Part shown: positions 20,231 to 32,800 of the stretch, piece by piece
Numbering within the stretch: position 1 is the stretch's first letter
Layout: every line of letters starts with the position of its first letter
From: Symbiodinium natans
Lineage: Eukaryota > Sar > Dinophyceae > Suessiales > Symbiodiniaceae
Reading direction: 5' to 3'
Length of the DNA stretch: 64,000 nt
Assembly (NCBI GenBank): GCA_905221605.1
Contig: CAJNDS010000779.1
Span: 985,001 to 1,049,000 of the forward strand
The notes under the pieces: generated by a model
Told to the model about the DNA's origin: nothing
What the model saw: the letters and a program-made list of their open reading frames with translations, nothing else
Database searches by the model: none
Translations under genes and position numbers: made by a program

Positions 20231-20523
20231 AGGGTCTCAGGCGTGGGCTTTGGCGATTGGAAGGCTTTACCTTGGTGTTGAAGGGGGTTCATAGAAAAGA
20301 CCTTCCCCCTCAACCCAGAGAAGCCCTGCAGCCGCACGGCCACTCCCAGAGACACGCCATCGCGCAGCGCCTGCCGGAGGGTCCAAGGGAGTTCAGGGGC
20401 TTTCCTTTGCCGGTCAATTGCCAAATCGCAGAGAGCCGCAGCCCGCATTGATTTTACTCCAAGCCACGTCTCTTCGATGGCAATCGATGTCACTTTGGAC
20501 TTGTGCCACACGCACCCCAGCCC
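20227..20523 (-). CDS. Hypothetical exon, possibly upstream in the NFU gene
   Basis: After an AG acceptor the minus strand is open for 99 codons including the stop: VWHKSKVTSIAIEETWLGVK, SMRAAALCDLAIDRQRKAPE, LPWTLRQALRDGVSLGVAVR. Protein-like composition. It does not match the known NFU N-terminal domain, so it may be a separate gene or an organelle-targeting extension. Confidence 0.4.
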   Translation of the reverse strand, partial: GLGCVWHKSKVTSIAIEETWLGVKSMRAAALCDLAIDRQRKAPELPWTLRQALRDGVSLGVAVRLQGFSGLRGKVFSMNPLQHQGKAFQSPKPTPETL

Positions 20524-20864
20524 CTAAGTTACTAGCCCCAACCAAGGGAGGGTCATCTCTGGTCTTTGGCTGGGGGGCGTTTTTCAGGGCTCAAGGGATC
20601 CCCGGAGCCGGGGGCTCTGCAAACTTTGTGCAGCATGCCCCTGGAACCGCTAAAGGCTCGAAGAGTTGGGGGTGGGGATTAGTTGTTTCGGTGTTTAGGG
20701 TTGAGGTTGCCTAGGGTTGAGGGCTTCGGCAGAAGAGCAACCCTGCACTAAAGGCGCTGGCTCACAGCTCCCAGCCAGGGAAGGAAGACCTCCACCAATC
20801 CCCCCACCATCTGAGACAGGGTTTAGGGTGTGGGGTCATGTTTTTGCAGTGCCTTTCGCATACA

Positions 20865-21265
20865 TGTCTATGTATGTATATGTATGAGATGTATACATAT
20901 ACGTATACACATATACACATATACGCGTTTACACATATACACAGATACACATACACACATACACACATATACACATATGTACACATATGTACACATATGT
21001 ACACAGATGTACAAATATGTACACATATGTCCACATATGTACACATATGCACACATATGTACACATGTGTACACATATGCACACATATGTACACATATGT
21101 ACACATATGTACACATATGTGCACATATGTACAGATACACATACACACATACAGACATATACAGATACACTTGTACACATATACACTTATACACACATAC
21201 ACAGATACGCTTTTTATACATATACACAGATACACACATACACATACACATCTACATAAACATAA
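20865..21265. repeat. Minisatellite of ACACATATGT decamers and ACACAT hexamers
   Basis: The centre (about 20960-21135) is a tandem 10-bp unit TACACATATG; the edges are ACACAT/ATACAC hexamers. The 148-residue Tyr/Thr/His/Ile frames over it arise from the repeat and are not genes. Confidence 0.92.
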
Positions 21266-21991
21266 GACACACATAACGTTCTGAATGCGCGTGTATATCT
21301 ATGTGTATATATATATATATATGTATTTGTTATGTCTCTGTGAACATTGATATTTTCCTATACTTCCATTCTTGCAATTATGTATGTATGCATTCGTTTT
21401 GTATTTCTGTATATGCATATCAAAATCTATGTCTACATCTGTACCTATATTTCTACTTGCATTTCGAATGTCCTATTTCGGGTAAAATTATCCTGCATAC
21501 TTATATTCCTACTCATACACTTATTTGTGCGTGTACCCTTTGTGTGGAATCTACCGGGTCCTTACACACACAAAAACAAGGGGTTCGGCAGAACAGGGTG
21601 TCTTTGTAGATAGGGGCCTTGTTTGATTAGAACGGTTATCCGCGGTGAAGCAGCATGAAAGAGAAAACAAAGTATCGAGACAGGGAGAGGGCTTTTCAGT
21701 TCAATCATTCATGAGCAAGTAGGTCAGGTTGAGGATGGCATAGGCTTGTCTTTTGGCTTGGGCCTGGGGCCTTTGTCCACCCACCCCCGAACCTGTAGAT
21801 TCTGTAGATGTGTGCACCGTAAATCCTAAAACCCACACCCAGATGGATCTTGGACTGAGAGCTTGGAGCGTGGGCTTTGGTATACGGCCTCCGGAGCTCG
21901 TTAGGGCTTGGGACCCTCAACTATTCACAAAGCGGGCCCTTCCTGAAAAGCTACACTTATAAAGAACAAGCAGAAATTATCTACAACAACC

Positions 21992-22084
21992 CTACACCCT
22001 AAACCCTAAAGCAACACAGCTTTTATCACCCTCTTGAGTCCTCTCCGGCGCGGCCATATCCAGCAGGAAGCAGAAGAGGCCGGC
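21992..22084 (-). CDS. LANCL: LANCL last exon
   Basis: After GTAG: AGLFCFLLDMAAPERTQEG, continuing in frame to a TAG at 21992-21994. It aligns with the family's final AG-x-x-x-F-L-x-D-L segment. The stop lies inside telomere-like sequence (GGTGTAG), so the real end could be a GT donor at AGAGG|GTGAT instead. Confidence 0.7.
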   Translation of the reverse strand, partial: AGLFCFLLDMAAPERTQEGDKSCVALGFRV

Positions 22085-23790
22085 CTACGACGAAGGACGC
22101 ACAGCTCCATAGCCTGCAACTCCTAAGAGACCTCACAAACAACCCTAAACCCTAAACCCTAAATCCTAAACCCTGCAGCCGAAAGCCGACATCCCAGCGT
22201 GTATTTTGTTTCAGACCTCAGGGCGTTCAGGGATTCAAAGGCCTAAGGCTTTCATCTTTTGCCAGCGTTCCAAAAACCTGGGATATCGCCCGAGACCCCC
22301 CGAAACCGTGAGGCCCTCCTGAACCCTGAAACGCATTTAGGGTTTAGGGTTTAGGGTTGAGGGTTTAGGGTTTTAGGGTTTTAGGGATGAGGGGTGTCAG
22401 GGCTCAGGGTTTCAGGCCCTTTCGGGGTTCAGGGCTCCACGAAGCCGTAGCCCGAGCCCCCCGGCGTCGCCCTCCATGAGACTCAGGGGCGAGTCGGGCA
22501 CCCCACGGACCTGGGCTTCTCTGCTCTTCGTACTCACATATCCCGATCCCTAAACCCTAAACCCAGAACCCTACACCCTACACCCTAAACCCTAAACCCT
22601 AAACCCTAGACCTGAACCCTGAACCCTGAACCCTGAACCCTGAACCCTGAACCCAAATCGGGCCTGCGGGAATCCCAGAACCTGCTTCTTTGCTGTGGGT
22701 TCGCTTCGACTCCTTCAAGAGCTTCTCTAGCTTAAGAGCCCAGAACCCCTTTTTTTGGTTGCAGGGTTGCCTAAGAATCCTGAAGGGTCTGGTGGTTCTT
22801 AAAGTAGCTCTTACAGCAGTCCTCTTCGGGGACTAGGGACTCGAATTCCCCCTTGAAAGAACCCTTGAAGAAACTATGTGGGGCATCTATGGGGAGGGTC
22901 CTCGAAAACGAGGGTTTTAGTGTCGGGAAGAGGCTTCTGCGAGAGGGACCCTAACTTGTGAAAACCCGCACTACAGGTCATGGTTGGCTTCTGCTTTTTA
23001 GGGTGGGCCTGTCACAAGCACATGCTTCTCTAGGGGGGACTGAGACCCAATCCTGAACCAAAAGCATGGAGCGCTAAACGAAGCATCCCCAAACCCTAAA
23101 CACTCGAAAGCTTGAACCACAAATCTCAGAACCCGGTAATTTAGGCTCTTCATCGAGCCCTGACCTTGATTCAAATCTCACCCTGCAAGCTCAGGTGCCC
23201 CCAAACCTCCATGACGCTAAAGGCAAGCAGCTAGCCGCTGGCTGTCTGGCTGGCGCCGGATGGCTTCTTGTATCCTGGGCCGGACGCAAGAGGCTCGAAG
23301 GTTAAGGCCTGAAGTGTGATGTAGGGGTCTGGCTTTTACTGCGAGGCTTGTTGTCTAGGTCCCCAGTTACTTGATGTTACTTGCCTCTTTGGGGGCGACC
23401 CAAACAGAGAGTGCTACAGCTGCTGACCTTTCTCGACCATCAACCCTAAACCGAAACCCTAAACCCTGAACCCTGAACCCTGAACCCTAACCCCCAAACA
23501 ATCCTACATGGGTGGGGCTCTGGGAACCCCCACTCCGGCTGCTGCATCATGGCCGCAAACGCTTGCGCCCTGGCCAGGTGGCGCGAGTCTCGGTCTGCGC
23601 GGTAGAGGCCTGAGCTTAGGGTGTTGGGGGTTTCATGGAAGAATATTGTGACATATTGTGACACAACAGTATCTCCCAATGATGGGGCAGATCTCTGCTT
23701 GTGCTTTCTGATCTGGGGCTCAGGGCCTAGGATAGTTTCGGGTTTTTGGGGTTGAGGTTGTGGGGCTCGAACCCTCACGATTGCTTTTTT

Positions 23791-23821
<31 letters not shown>

Positions 23822-26800
23822 TTGGGGGGTTGATTCCAAGCTTGATGGTTCCTTTCAGCTACCCTGAACTATATGGGGGTTTGAATTAGGGGTACCTTCT
23901 TGGGGTCCTTACTCTAAGGGAATACTACTGTTACAGGGTGGTTGTCAAAATTATGGTCCCTTTTGAGGTACCCTAAATATTAGGTGCCGCATGATAATGG
24001 GGATCCAAAACAGGGACCCTAAATTGACAGCCACCCATATTTGGGTCCCTTAAACCCCCGTATCAGCCTCCTGTTGAAGGCACCACCTTTGCGGGCGAGA
24101 TGCTCAAGAAGGCGTACGCGTTGCCGGCGATCCCATGACAAAGCCCAAGGCCCTGGCAAGGATTCAGGGCTTGAGGGTTTAGGGCTCAGGGTTCGGGGTT
24201 TAGGGTTTAGGGCTAGGGTTTAGGATTCAGGGTTTCGGGTTCTGGGCTAAGGGTCTGGGGTTCAGGGTTTCAGGGGTTTCGGGCTCAGGGTTAAGGGAAT
24301 GCCTTGAGCCCCTAAAGCCTGAAATTGTGAACCCAGGAAGGTCGTTCTGGGGTAGACTCACCCCCCAGAAAGAAAGTACCTCTCCAGGGCAGCGCGGAGA
24401 ACAGCGAAGGCCCTAATCCTTAAACCCTAAACCTTAAACCCCAAATATACACCCTGTAAATCCGAAACCCTAAACCCTAAACCCCGAAACCCTTTCAACA
24501 TTGAACAAAACCCTGTAGCCCCTGTAAACCCTGTAAACCCTGCAAAACTGTAAACCCCGTAAATCCTGTAAACCCTGTAAACCCTATCCACCCTATGAAC
24601 CCAGGGAGCCTTGAGGATAAGGCCGCGCTGCCAAACCACCTCCCCCGCCTCGGACCAGCGAGGCACCCTAACAGATTCTACTCGTTTCGCCGCGCACCTT
24701 GTTTCACTGCACGAGTTTCGACACGACATTGGATGAACTAACCAAAACTCGAGCTCCTACATTCCCTTCCAGGATTCAGGGTTCAGGGCTTAGGGACCTA
24801 GCTCTTTGCCTATGAAGACCCCAGGGTCCCGGGCCTGCAGCGCGGCTGCCCGCAGCGACCCGTCCGCGTCACCCAGCACCTTTTGGGATTTGGGGTTTTG
24901 GGTTTTTGGGGGTCTGAGGAGCGAGGTCAGAACCCGATTCGCAGAATTTCGCAGGGCGCCAGCATGTGAGTGCGAACAACTAAAAGGACTTGCGAGGCTG
25001 CATCTTGAAAGTCTCTGATTGCCAGCGCCATTCAACCCCCAAAACTCGATTTCGTTAATCCACCCGAAGCCGTAAACAGACCCCCAAGACCTCAAACCCA
25101 AAACCCTGAAAATCCTGACAGCCCTAAGCTGGCCCACCGTCGCTGCAAGCAAGCAGAGCGCAGGCAATCCAGACCTCGGGCTCTGCGGGGTCGTTATGGA
25201 GGGCTGTTAGGGTTCGGGGTTTAGGTTTTAGGGTTGGTGTACAAGGTTTTGGGGGCCTTAAGGGGGCCTTCAGTGCAGAGGGTGCAAAACAAGAAGCTTG
25301 GGCCGGCGCGCGCCGTGACACCAGTGCACATGCTCGTCGCCTCTACAGAGGGCACAGTTGTCTTGAACAAACCACACCGGCAATGACGAGAGGGGAAAAT
25401 CCGATGCAAGTCGAGGGATGTCCAACCCCTCCAAACCGATCCAAGCTGCGCCGATCACCGAGTACGATGGGCACGTTGCCGCTCGTGTAGCGAATGGAGA
25501 GGAGCCTCGGATTCCCAGCAGGGTCATGGTGGCGTATGCTTTGGGGTTAAGAGGTTAAGAGGTACCGTGAATGCCCCGAATCCTACCTGTGTGGAGCCTG
25601 GGGCTTTGGCGCTTGAAGGATTTTCCTTTTGTCGGGTCAGGTTTGAGTATCCCTAAACTGAAAACCCAACAAAATCTAAAAACTGTAAACCCTGTCAACC
25701 CTATCAACTCTATCAACCCTATAAACTCTATGAGTGCTGTCAACACCCCTAAACCCTCTCAACCCTCTAAGCCCTACTTACCCCTACTTAACCCACTCTA
25801 AACCCTTTCTAAACTTGTTCAAGAACCCACATATACCCTAACAAACCCTAATAAACCCTAATGAACCCTCATAAACGCAAATAAAACCCTAATCACCACC
25901 TAATCAACCGCCTGATCAACCCTAATAAACCTCCCAAAGGTGGGTAAGCCCCAGACTTCTGCAAAGTGGCGCGGACGAGCTGCCGGCTGCCCTCCTTTGA
26001 AGGGAAGTTTAGGGTTTAGGGTTTAGGGTTTAGGGCTTGGGGTTTAGGGGTTAGGGTTTAGGGTTTAGGGTTTAGGGTTTAGGGTTTAGGGTTTAGGGTT
26101 TAGGGTTTAGGGTTTAGGGTTTAGGGTTTAGGGTTTAGGGTTTAGGGTTTAGGGTTTAGGGTTTAGGGTTTAGGGTTTAGGGTTTAGACCCCCCAACTAA
26201 GAGCGTTAAGGGGGGCAGAGCTTGGCAGAGTTCAGGGCTTAGGCTAATAAAGCTCCACTAAGGGCCCACAAGCTGCCTTCTTCGGATTGAATACGTAGAT
26301 TGAGAACAAAGTTTAGGGGTCGAAGACGATGTATATCTGGAAAAATTCCCAACAGTGCGATCTGAAGACCTGCTTACGCTCTGGATCCTAGCATCCCGAA
26401 ACCGAACCCCTAAACCCTAACCAGAAGCGACACCAAATCCACCCCAAAACCCTCGACCCTGGGGAGGGGCTGAGCTGGGAACGCTGAGCAGGTCGTAGCA
26501 GTGCAGAAGCATGGCCAGGATACCCACCTGGCCCAGGGTGTGCAGAGTTTGGGGGTCCAAGGGCGCCTCATGGTAAGCTTGGTTTGTGTCTGGGTCTAGG
26601 GCTTGGCTGTTGGCTGAGGGGGACACTTCTGGAACCTTTCTTTCCTTCTGTCGACGACCCCTTCCACCCTCAACCCCCCCCCCCAAAAGAAAGAAAAACT
26701 AAGCAAACTAACTACCATTCCAAACTCAAGCCCCCCAATACCCGAAAAGCCAAGGCTTGGAACAACAGAGCCGGCGCTGCGACGCCGTGCGCTGCGCCCA

Positions 26801-29800
26801 AGTAGGGCTCCTTGAAGCAGTGCCTGGCTCAAGGTGGGCTGCGTAGGTTTTAGGGTTTAGGGTTCAGGGTTCAGGGTTTAGGGTTTAGGAGTCAGGGTTC
26901 AGGGTTTAGGGTTTAGGGTTTAGGGTTCAGGGTTTAGGGTTTAGGGTTCAGGGTTCAGGGTTTAGGGCTCAAGGTTTAGCCGTCAGGGCTCAGGGGTTTG
27001 GAATTTGGGGTTAGAGCTTTCGGCGATGCAAAGCCTGCGCCTCGAGGCGCCCCTACCCAGGAACCCGAGCTTCCTTGTCTGCAGGTTCTAAGTACGCTTG
27101 TAGGACTCTTACGTAGCATCAGAAAGAGATACAACCAAATGGGGTTTGGGGTGGCTTCTGACTGCAGGGTTGCAGGGCCCCAGGATGAGACTGGGCCCCC
27201 AACCCCCGAAAAAAGTCTATCACCAACATTCACCAACTAGAAACATGAGCACCCTACCTGCAAGCCTACTTAGAAGTAACCCATGAGCCATGCTGTTGTG
27301 TTTGCCCACAGAAACCCTTGAACCCCTTTGTCTTACCCTCAACCGTCACCCCTTCTTCCGAGACCTGACTCCTGGCACGTCCAAAGTGCGCCCGGCCGGC
27401 CACATCAGGGGCCAGTCGTACCTCTCGGCTCGGGAACGCCTGGGCAGCCCCAGGCTCCATGCAGGGGCTTCGTCTTTGGAAGTTCCCCCTTATGCGAGCA
27501 GCCTTTCAAAGGGACTAAAAAAATCGGGGGTGCTAGGAGACCTGTTGGGGGCTGTTAGTATAAGGGGGAGCATCCCAAGCCCTAACCCCCAAATCCCAAC
27601 CCCTAGAAGGGGTTGCGGGGGGGGGCATCCCAAGCCGCGAGGGCGCTCTGGCCGTATGTCAGGGCTGCCTTGCTAGGGTTTGCACCTCCACTGCCCTACC
27701 CCCCAAACCCCCGCCAAAAAAAATGAACGCAATAATGAAGAACAATTATAAAAATGATAATAGTAATAATAATAATAATAATAATAATGGTGGGAAAAGA
27801 TGCTAGTACAAATTTCCCCAACATTCTCAAACAATCCCAAAAACCTCCAAAGACCAAAAAACCAACGACGGCGAAAGCCAGGTGCCAAGCCCCGTCTCCA
27901 CCTGGCACGGAAGGCTTCTCGCAGGCTTCTCGCAAATCGGGGCGACTCTGGTTTCGGGACTGGCCGGGAGGGAGAGGGAGGAGAGGGGGGCTAATTCTTT
28001 TTGATCTTCGGGAGCAAAAGAAGCCCCCGAAACCCCCAAACCCTTAGAGTTTGGGCAGGCTTCAGGGTTCAAGGTTTGAAAAACCCCCGCCTAAAGCCCC
28101 AAAAGGCCCGTAGAAAGAGCCAGGTGCGCCAGTCTCTCGGCCACCGCCCTCAGTGGTGTGGCAAAGTCTGCAGCGTCGGATCCCAGGAGCTGCCTCCGAG
28201 TCAGGTCAGGGGGAAGGGGGTGGGCTTAGGGTTTAGTAGGAGTTAGGGTTTAGGGTTTAGGGTTTAGGGTTGAGGATTGAGGGTTTAGGATTTAGTAAAG
28301 TTTAGTGGGGTTTCGTAGGGTGTAGTAGTACCTAGGGTTTTCTTCTCCCGGAAAGACCTCTGTTTCAGAATCAGCCCCTAAACCCTAAACCCTAAACCCT
28401 AAACCCTAAACCGGCCTTACCCATAGCAAGGCGTAGAGATACCCGGCCCTGCCGAAGAGGAGCTCGTCCTCGGCATGCCCCAGGGCCTGAGGCTGGGGTG
28501 TCAAGCAGGGCTCACAGGGTTTCGAGCTTGAGGCTTTACAAGGTTTAGGGCTTGGAGTTTTTGGGTCTTAGGCGTTGGGGTTTTGGGTGTAGGGTTGAGA
28601 CTGAAGACTGAGACCCCTTAAGCCAAAGGGGGGGGAGGGGTTTGGGTCTAGGGTTTAAAAATAAACTGAAGCTCACCGCACTACCACCCCCCCCCCCCCC
28701 ACTCTCCCCGCAACGCACCTCTTCTGAACCTGAAACCCTAAACCCTAAACACCTTTTCTGAACCCGAAACCCTAGCCCCTGAACCTCAATTGGGCACCCC
28801 ACTGCGGCGCTCCAGTCGAGGAGGTTCCGGAGGTGCCTCGAAACGACATCGGGTTTGGGTTTGGGGTTTGGGGTCTAGGGTTTAGGGTTTAGGGTTCAGG
28901 GTTTAGGGTTTAGGGTTTAGGGTTTAGGGTTTAGGGTTTAGGGTTTAGGGTTTAGGGTTTAGGGTTTAGGGTTTAGGGTTTAGGGTTTAGGGTTTAGGGT
29001 TTAGGGTTTAGGGTTTAGGGTTTAGGGTTTAGGGTTAGGTTTAGGGTTTAGGGTTTAGGGTTTAGGGTTTAGGGTTTAGGGTTTAGGGTTTAGGGTTTAG
29101 GGTTTAGGGTTTAGGGTTTAGGGTTTAGGGTTTAGGGTTTAGGGTTTAGGGTTTAGGGTTTAGGGCTTAGGGCTTAGGGCTTAGGGCTTAGGGCTTAGGG
29201 CTTAGGTTTAGGGTTTAGGCCCGGGACTTACAGCCGAAGCTATGCTACTCGCTGCATAACTCTTATCTTGTGTCGCGCCTGCACTTGCATGCAGGCAGGG
29301 AACCCCTCTCTTGAGGATGAAAACCACATCCAGGCCAAAGGCTAAGACCGATTGTAGTGAGCAAGCATGTTTATTGCTACGGTTTTCTTATAACAAATGC
29401 TGCAACAAGAACGGCAAGAACCAGAGACAAAGGCCACAATGACAAAAACAGCCACACAACCCGAACAACTACTATTCTTCCAGAAGACAATGATCAGAGA
29501 AGACGAATGGGAATATGTCTATTTCTTTGTATGGGTGGTTGTCAAAATTACCGTCCCTTCTCGTATCCCCAATATAATACAGCACCTGAATTTTAGGGCA
29601 CCCCGAACAGGGACCCTAATTCTGACAACCACTCCCTAAACCCAAAAACCCGAAAACCCCAAAACCCAAAAACTCTAAAACCCTAAAACCCTAAAACCCT
29701 AAAACCCCTAAACCCTAAACCCTAAACCCTAAACCCTAACAAAAGAAGCCCTCCTTACAGGGGGACGAGTGGACTCCCGAGGCGCCCCTGGCAGCCCGTG

Positions 29801-32800
29801 GAGTCGCCAAGAGCCTGGCACCTCGGTTTGGGGGTTTAGGGTTTAGGGTTTAGGGTTTAGGGTTTAGGGTTTAGGGTTTAGGGTGTAGGGTTTAGGGTTT
29901 AGGGTTTAGGGTTTAGGGTTCAGGGTTCAGGGTTGAGGGTTTAGGGTTCAGCATCTCAAGTTCAAGCATTTAATGTTAAGCTCGCGACTTCGGTTTGAAT
30001 ATCTACCCACCCACCCTTTTCTGACATGTAGTTCGAAACCAGCCAGAAGCAACATGATCCGTTCACAAGCCCCTGGTGGGATAGGGGGAATTTGGGTCTT
30101 TTTTGGCTTTTGTGTGGGTTGTCCATTTTTTGGGGGGTTTTCGGTGGGATCGTAGGGCCTTGGGGCTTTAGGGGTTGAGGGTTTCCGGGTTTGGGGTCTA
30201 GGTTGGAGGTTTATATAGGGTTTAGGGCTGCGGGGTTGAGGGCTTCTTTGCGGCGGTGAGTGTTTCAGGGTCAGGAGCTTTGGGGTTCCCAGGATTTGCG
30301 GGGGGTTTAGAGTTTAGGGTTGGGAGTCTTAAGGTTTAGGGTTTTCAGGCAAGGGTTTCAGGTTTTCAGGGTCTGGGGTTTCAGGGTTTCAGGATAAAAA
30401 CCCTAAACGCCCGAAACCTCGACGTCATTTCGAGTTCGAAGCTAAGGACGCAAACCTGGCATTCGAAGTCCAAAAACCAAATATTGTCGAGGTTTTGGGG
30501 CTACAATAGCCCCGGCTTCTTGTACCATGCTTGGGGGGGCTGTAGAGTTTGAGGCTTTCTTGAACCCCTAAATGAAGCGGCAAACCATTTGGGTAGCTGC
30601 CCCCTAAGAAAAAACCCCATAAGAAGTCATGTGACCCTCATCAAGGCCTTCTTTGGGTCATCAAGGCCAGCTTTGGGTCAAAAAAAAATGTGGGCCCTGA
30701 GCACCATGTCGGCTTCTTGTGTGCCCAGGCCCTGACGGCTCTGAACTGGGTTGGAGCACGTAGGTCTTTGGGCCCCAAACTACCTCAACCCTAAACCCTA
30801 AACCCAAATAAATCCTGAACCCCTAACTAACCAAGGCCCAGGCGACGCGCAGGCGATGGCCAGGAACCCGGGCGTGCCGCAGAAGAAGGAAACTTCCTGC
30901 GACCTGGGCAGGGGGCTTCGACCCGAGTCAAGTTTAGGGTTTGGGCTTCGGGTTTAGGGTTTAGGGTTTAGGGTTTAGGGTTTAGGGTTTAGGGTTTAGG
31001 GTTTAGGGTGTAGGGTTCAGGGTTTGGGGTTTAGGGGGGAGGGTTATTCTTGAATCGCAGTGCTTGGTTTATACTTGCTGTAGGGCTTGGGGTTTCGGAT
31101 TAGGTCATTGGGGCTTCAAGGTTTGGGGAAAGTTTTGGCTTTGTCTCTTGCTCCGGGCTTTTCAAGGCTTGGGGGTTCGTACTTCTTACTTGCTGAGCGG
31201 TATAGGCCCAAAAAGTGTACACGTTTGGCGAAAATCCAACAACCTTTGCGACGTATGGGCACGTATGCGCACAAATACGAAATTCCTAGCCGGCGAAAGT
31301 GTAGCGATGTAGTACAGACTTGGGCTTCTGAGTTGTACTCGGGTTCTCACTACGAAGTCTTCGCGATTCAGGGTGTCTGCAGTGCTCGGAGCTCAGCCAA
31401 AAACAGCTCAACCCTACATGATTACGCGCCATGAGCCCCAAGCCCTTAAACCCTTCGTGGCCCTCAACCCGCGAACCGCAAACCGCGGCCCAACAGCTCC
31501 CGGTTCCCACCTTGGCTTGGCCTTTAGGCACGCGCCGGAGACTGCGAGCCTTGGGGGGACGGCTGCCGTGCTTTCGCAGCCATCGGCTTTGAAGGGTTTT
31601 TGGCGAGGTTTTTGTTCAGGGCCTTCAGGGCCTTTTGACGGCCTGCCGCCTTTCACTTTCACAGCCTTTAGCCCTTGAGGGCCGGCCTTTGATTGGACAT
31701 TGTGGGATTCACGGTCTTGGAGGATCTTCCTCAAGCCTAAGCCCTAAAAACCGCCGAAACCCTAAACCGAGTCCAGCCCAGGATGCCCTCAAAGGCGCAG
31801 ACGCCTTCCGCGCCAGCTCCACGCTCGCAGAGGCTGGGGCACCGCGAGCCCTCAAAAAAAAATGGAAAAGAGCTTCACGGGGTTTAGGGTTTCGGGTTTA
31901 GGGCTTAGGGTTTAGAGTTTTGGGTTTCAGACGTTTGGTTTGGGGCTCCGGGAATAAGGATTTAGCGTTTTAAGGTTTAGGGTTTTCGAGTGGCATGGCC
32001 AGCGCCAAGCAAGACCCCTTTACATCACTGTGTGTTTGGTATCATCCTCCCAGAATCCGTTGTCATCTGAACTTGATGTCCATTTTTCTTATTTGACTCG
32101 GCACTGTCTACATGCGTGGTTCCAAAAAGCTTCCCACATCAGGGGAGGCTTGATTTAGGGTCTGTGAGGGGTACCCCCGATTCGGCAAAAAAGTGGCCGA
32201 TCCCAGAATACTTAGGCCTTAGGCAATTTGCCATCCGGCCTTAAAAGGGGCCGGGGGTCCGGTTTGGGCTCGGATACCGGCATCCGTCTTGAGGTTTAAA
32301 TACACAGAGGGTTTAGGGTTTAAGGTCTAAGGCCGAGGTTTAAGGATGGATTGGCGCGCGGCCGGGGGGTCTCTTGGCAGTGCCGCGAAGCGCGGTAGAA
32401 GGCGAGCCTGGACAAGAGAAAAGGGATGAGCCTCTAACATTTGGGGTGTACGAAGATAGGGAACCCCAAAAATCGATCCCAAACAGTAGGATCCCCGTAT
32501 AATAAGGACCCCAATAAGGTACCCCTAATATCGTAAGCCCCCATTTCGGGGTGTGCGTTTGCGGTTTAGGGCCTGGGGTTTAGGGATGTCTGCTCCCCAT
32601 GAGCACGACTGATCTTCCCAGGGGTGCCTTGAGGGGCTTGCTAAATTCTGGTTCCTTTTGGGGCATTGGGGTTCCTTATCACGATGGACCCTGGTCACAG
32701 AGTGTTTGCGAAATGAGGGCGCCGCGCAATGCCGCCCAAGCCGGTGTAAACCTGGCCACTGACTTCCGACACTGGAGACTGGGGATCAGCCCCTGTTGCG

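Noticed and set aside
20762-21284. Tyr/Thr/His/Val-rich frames up to 170 residues
   Set aside because: They are translations of a decamer/hexamer minisatellite, open in several frames on both strands.
24041-24120. Plus-strand reading PVEGTTFAGEMLKKAYALP
   Set aside because: It looks protein-like, but the minus strand of the same bases encodes the LANCL GLCHG motif with matching splice sites and neighbours.
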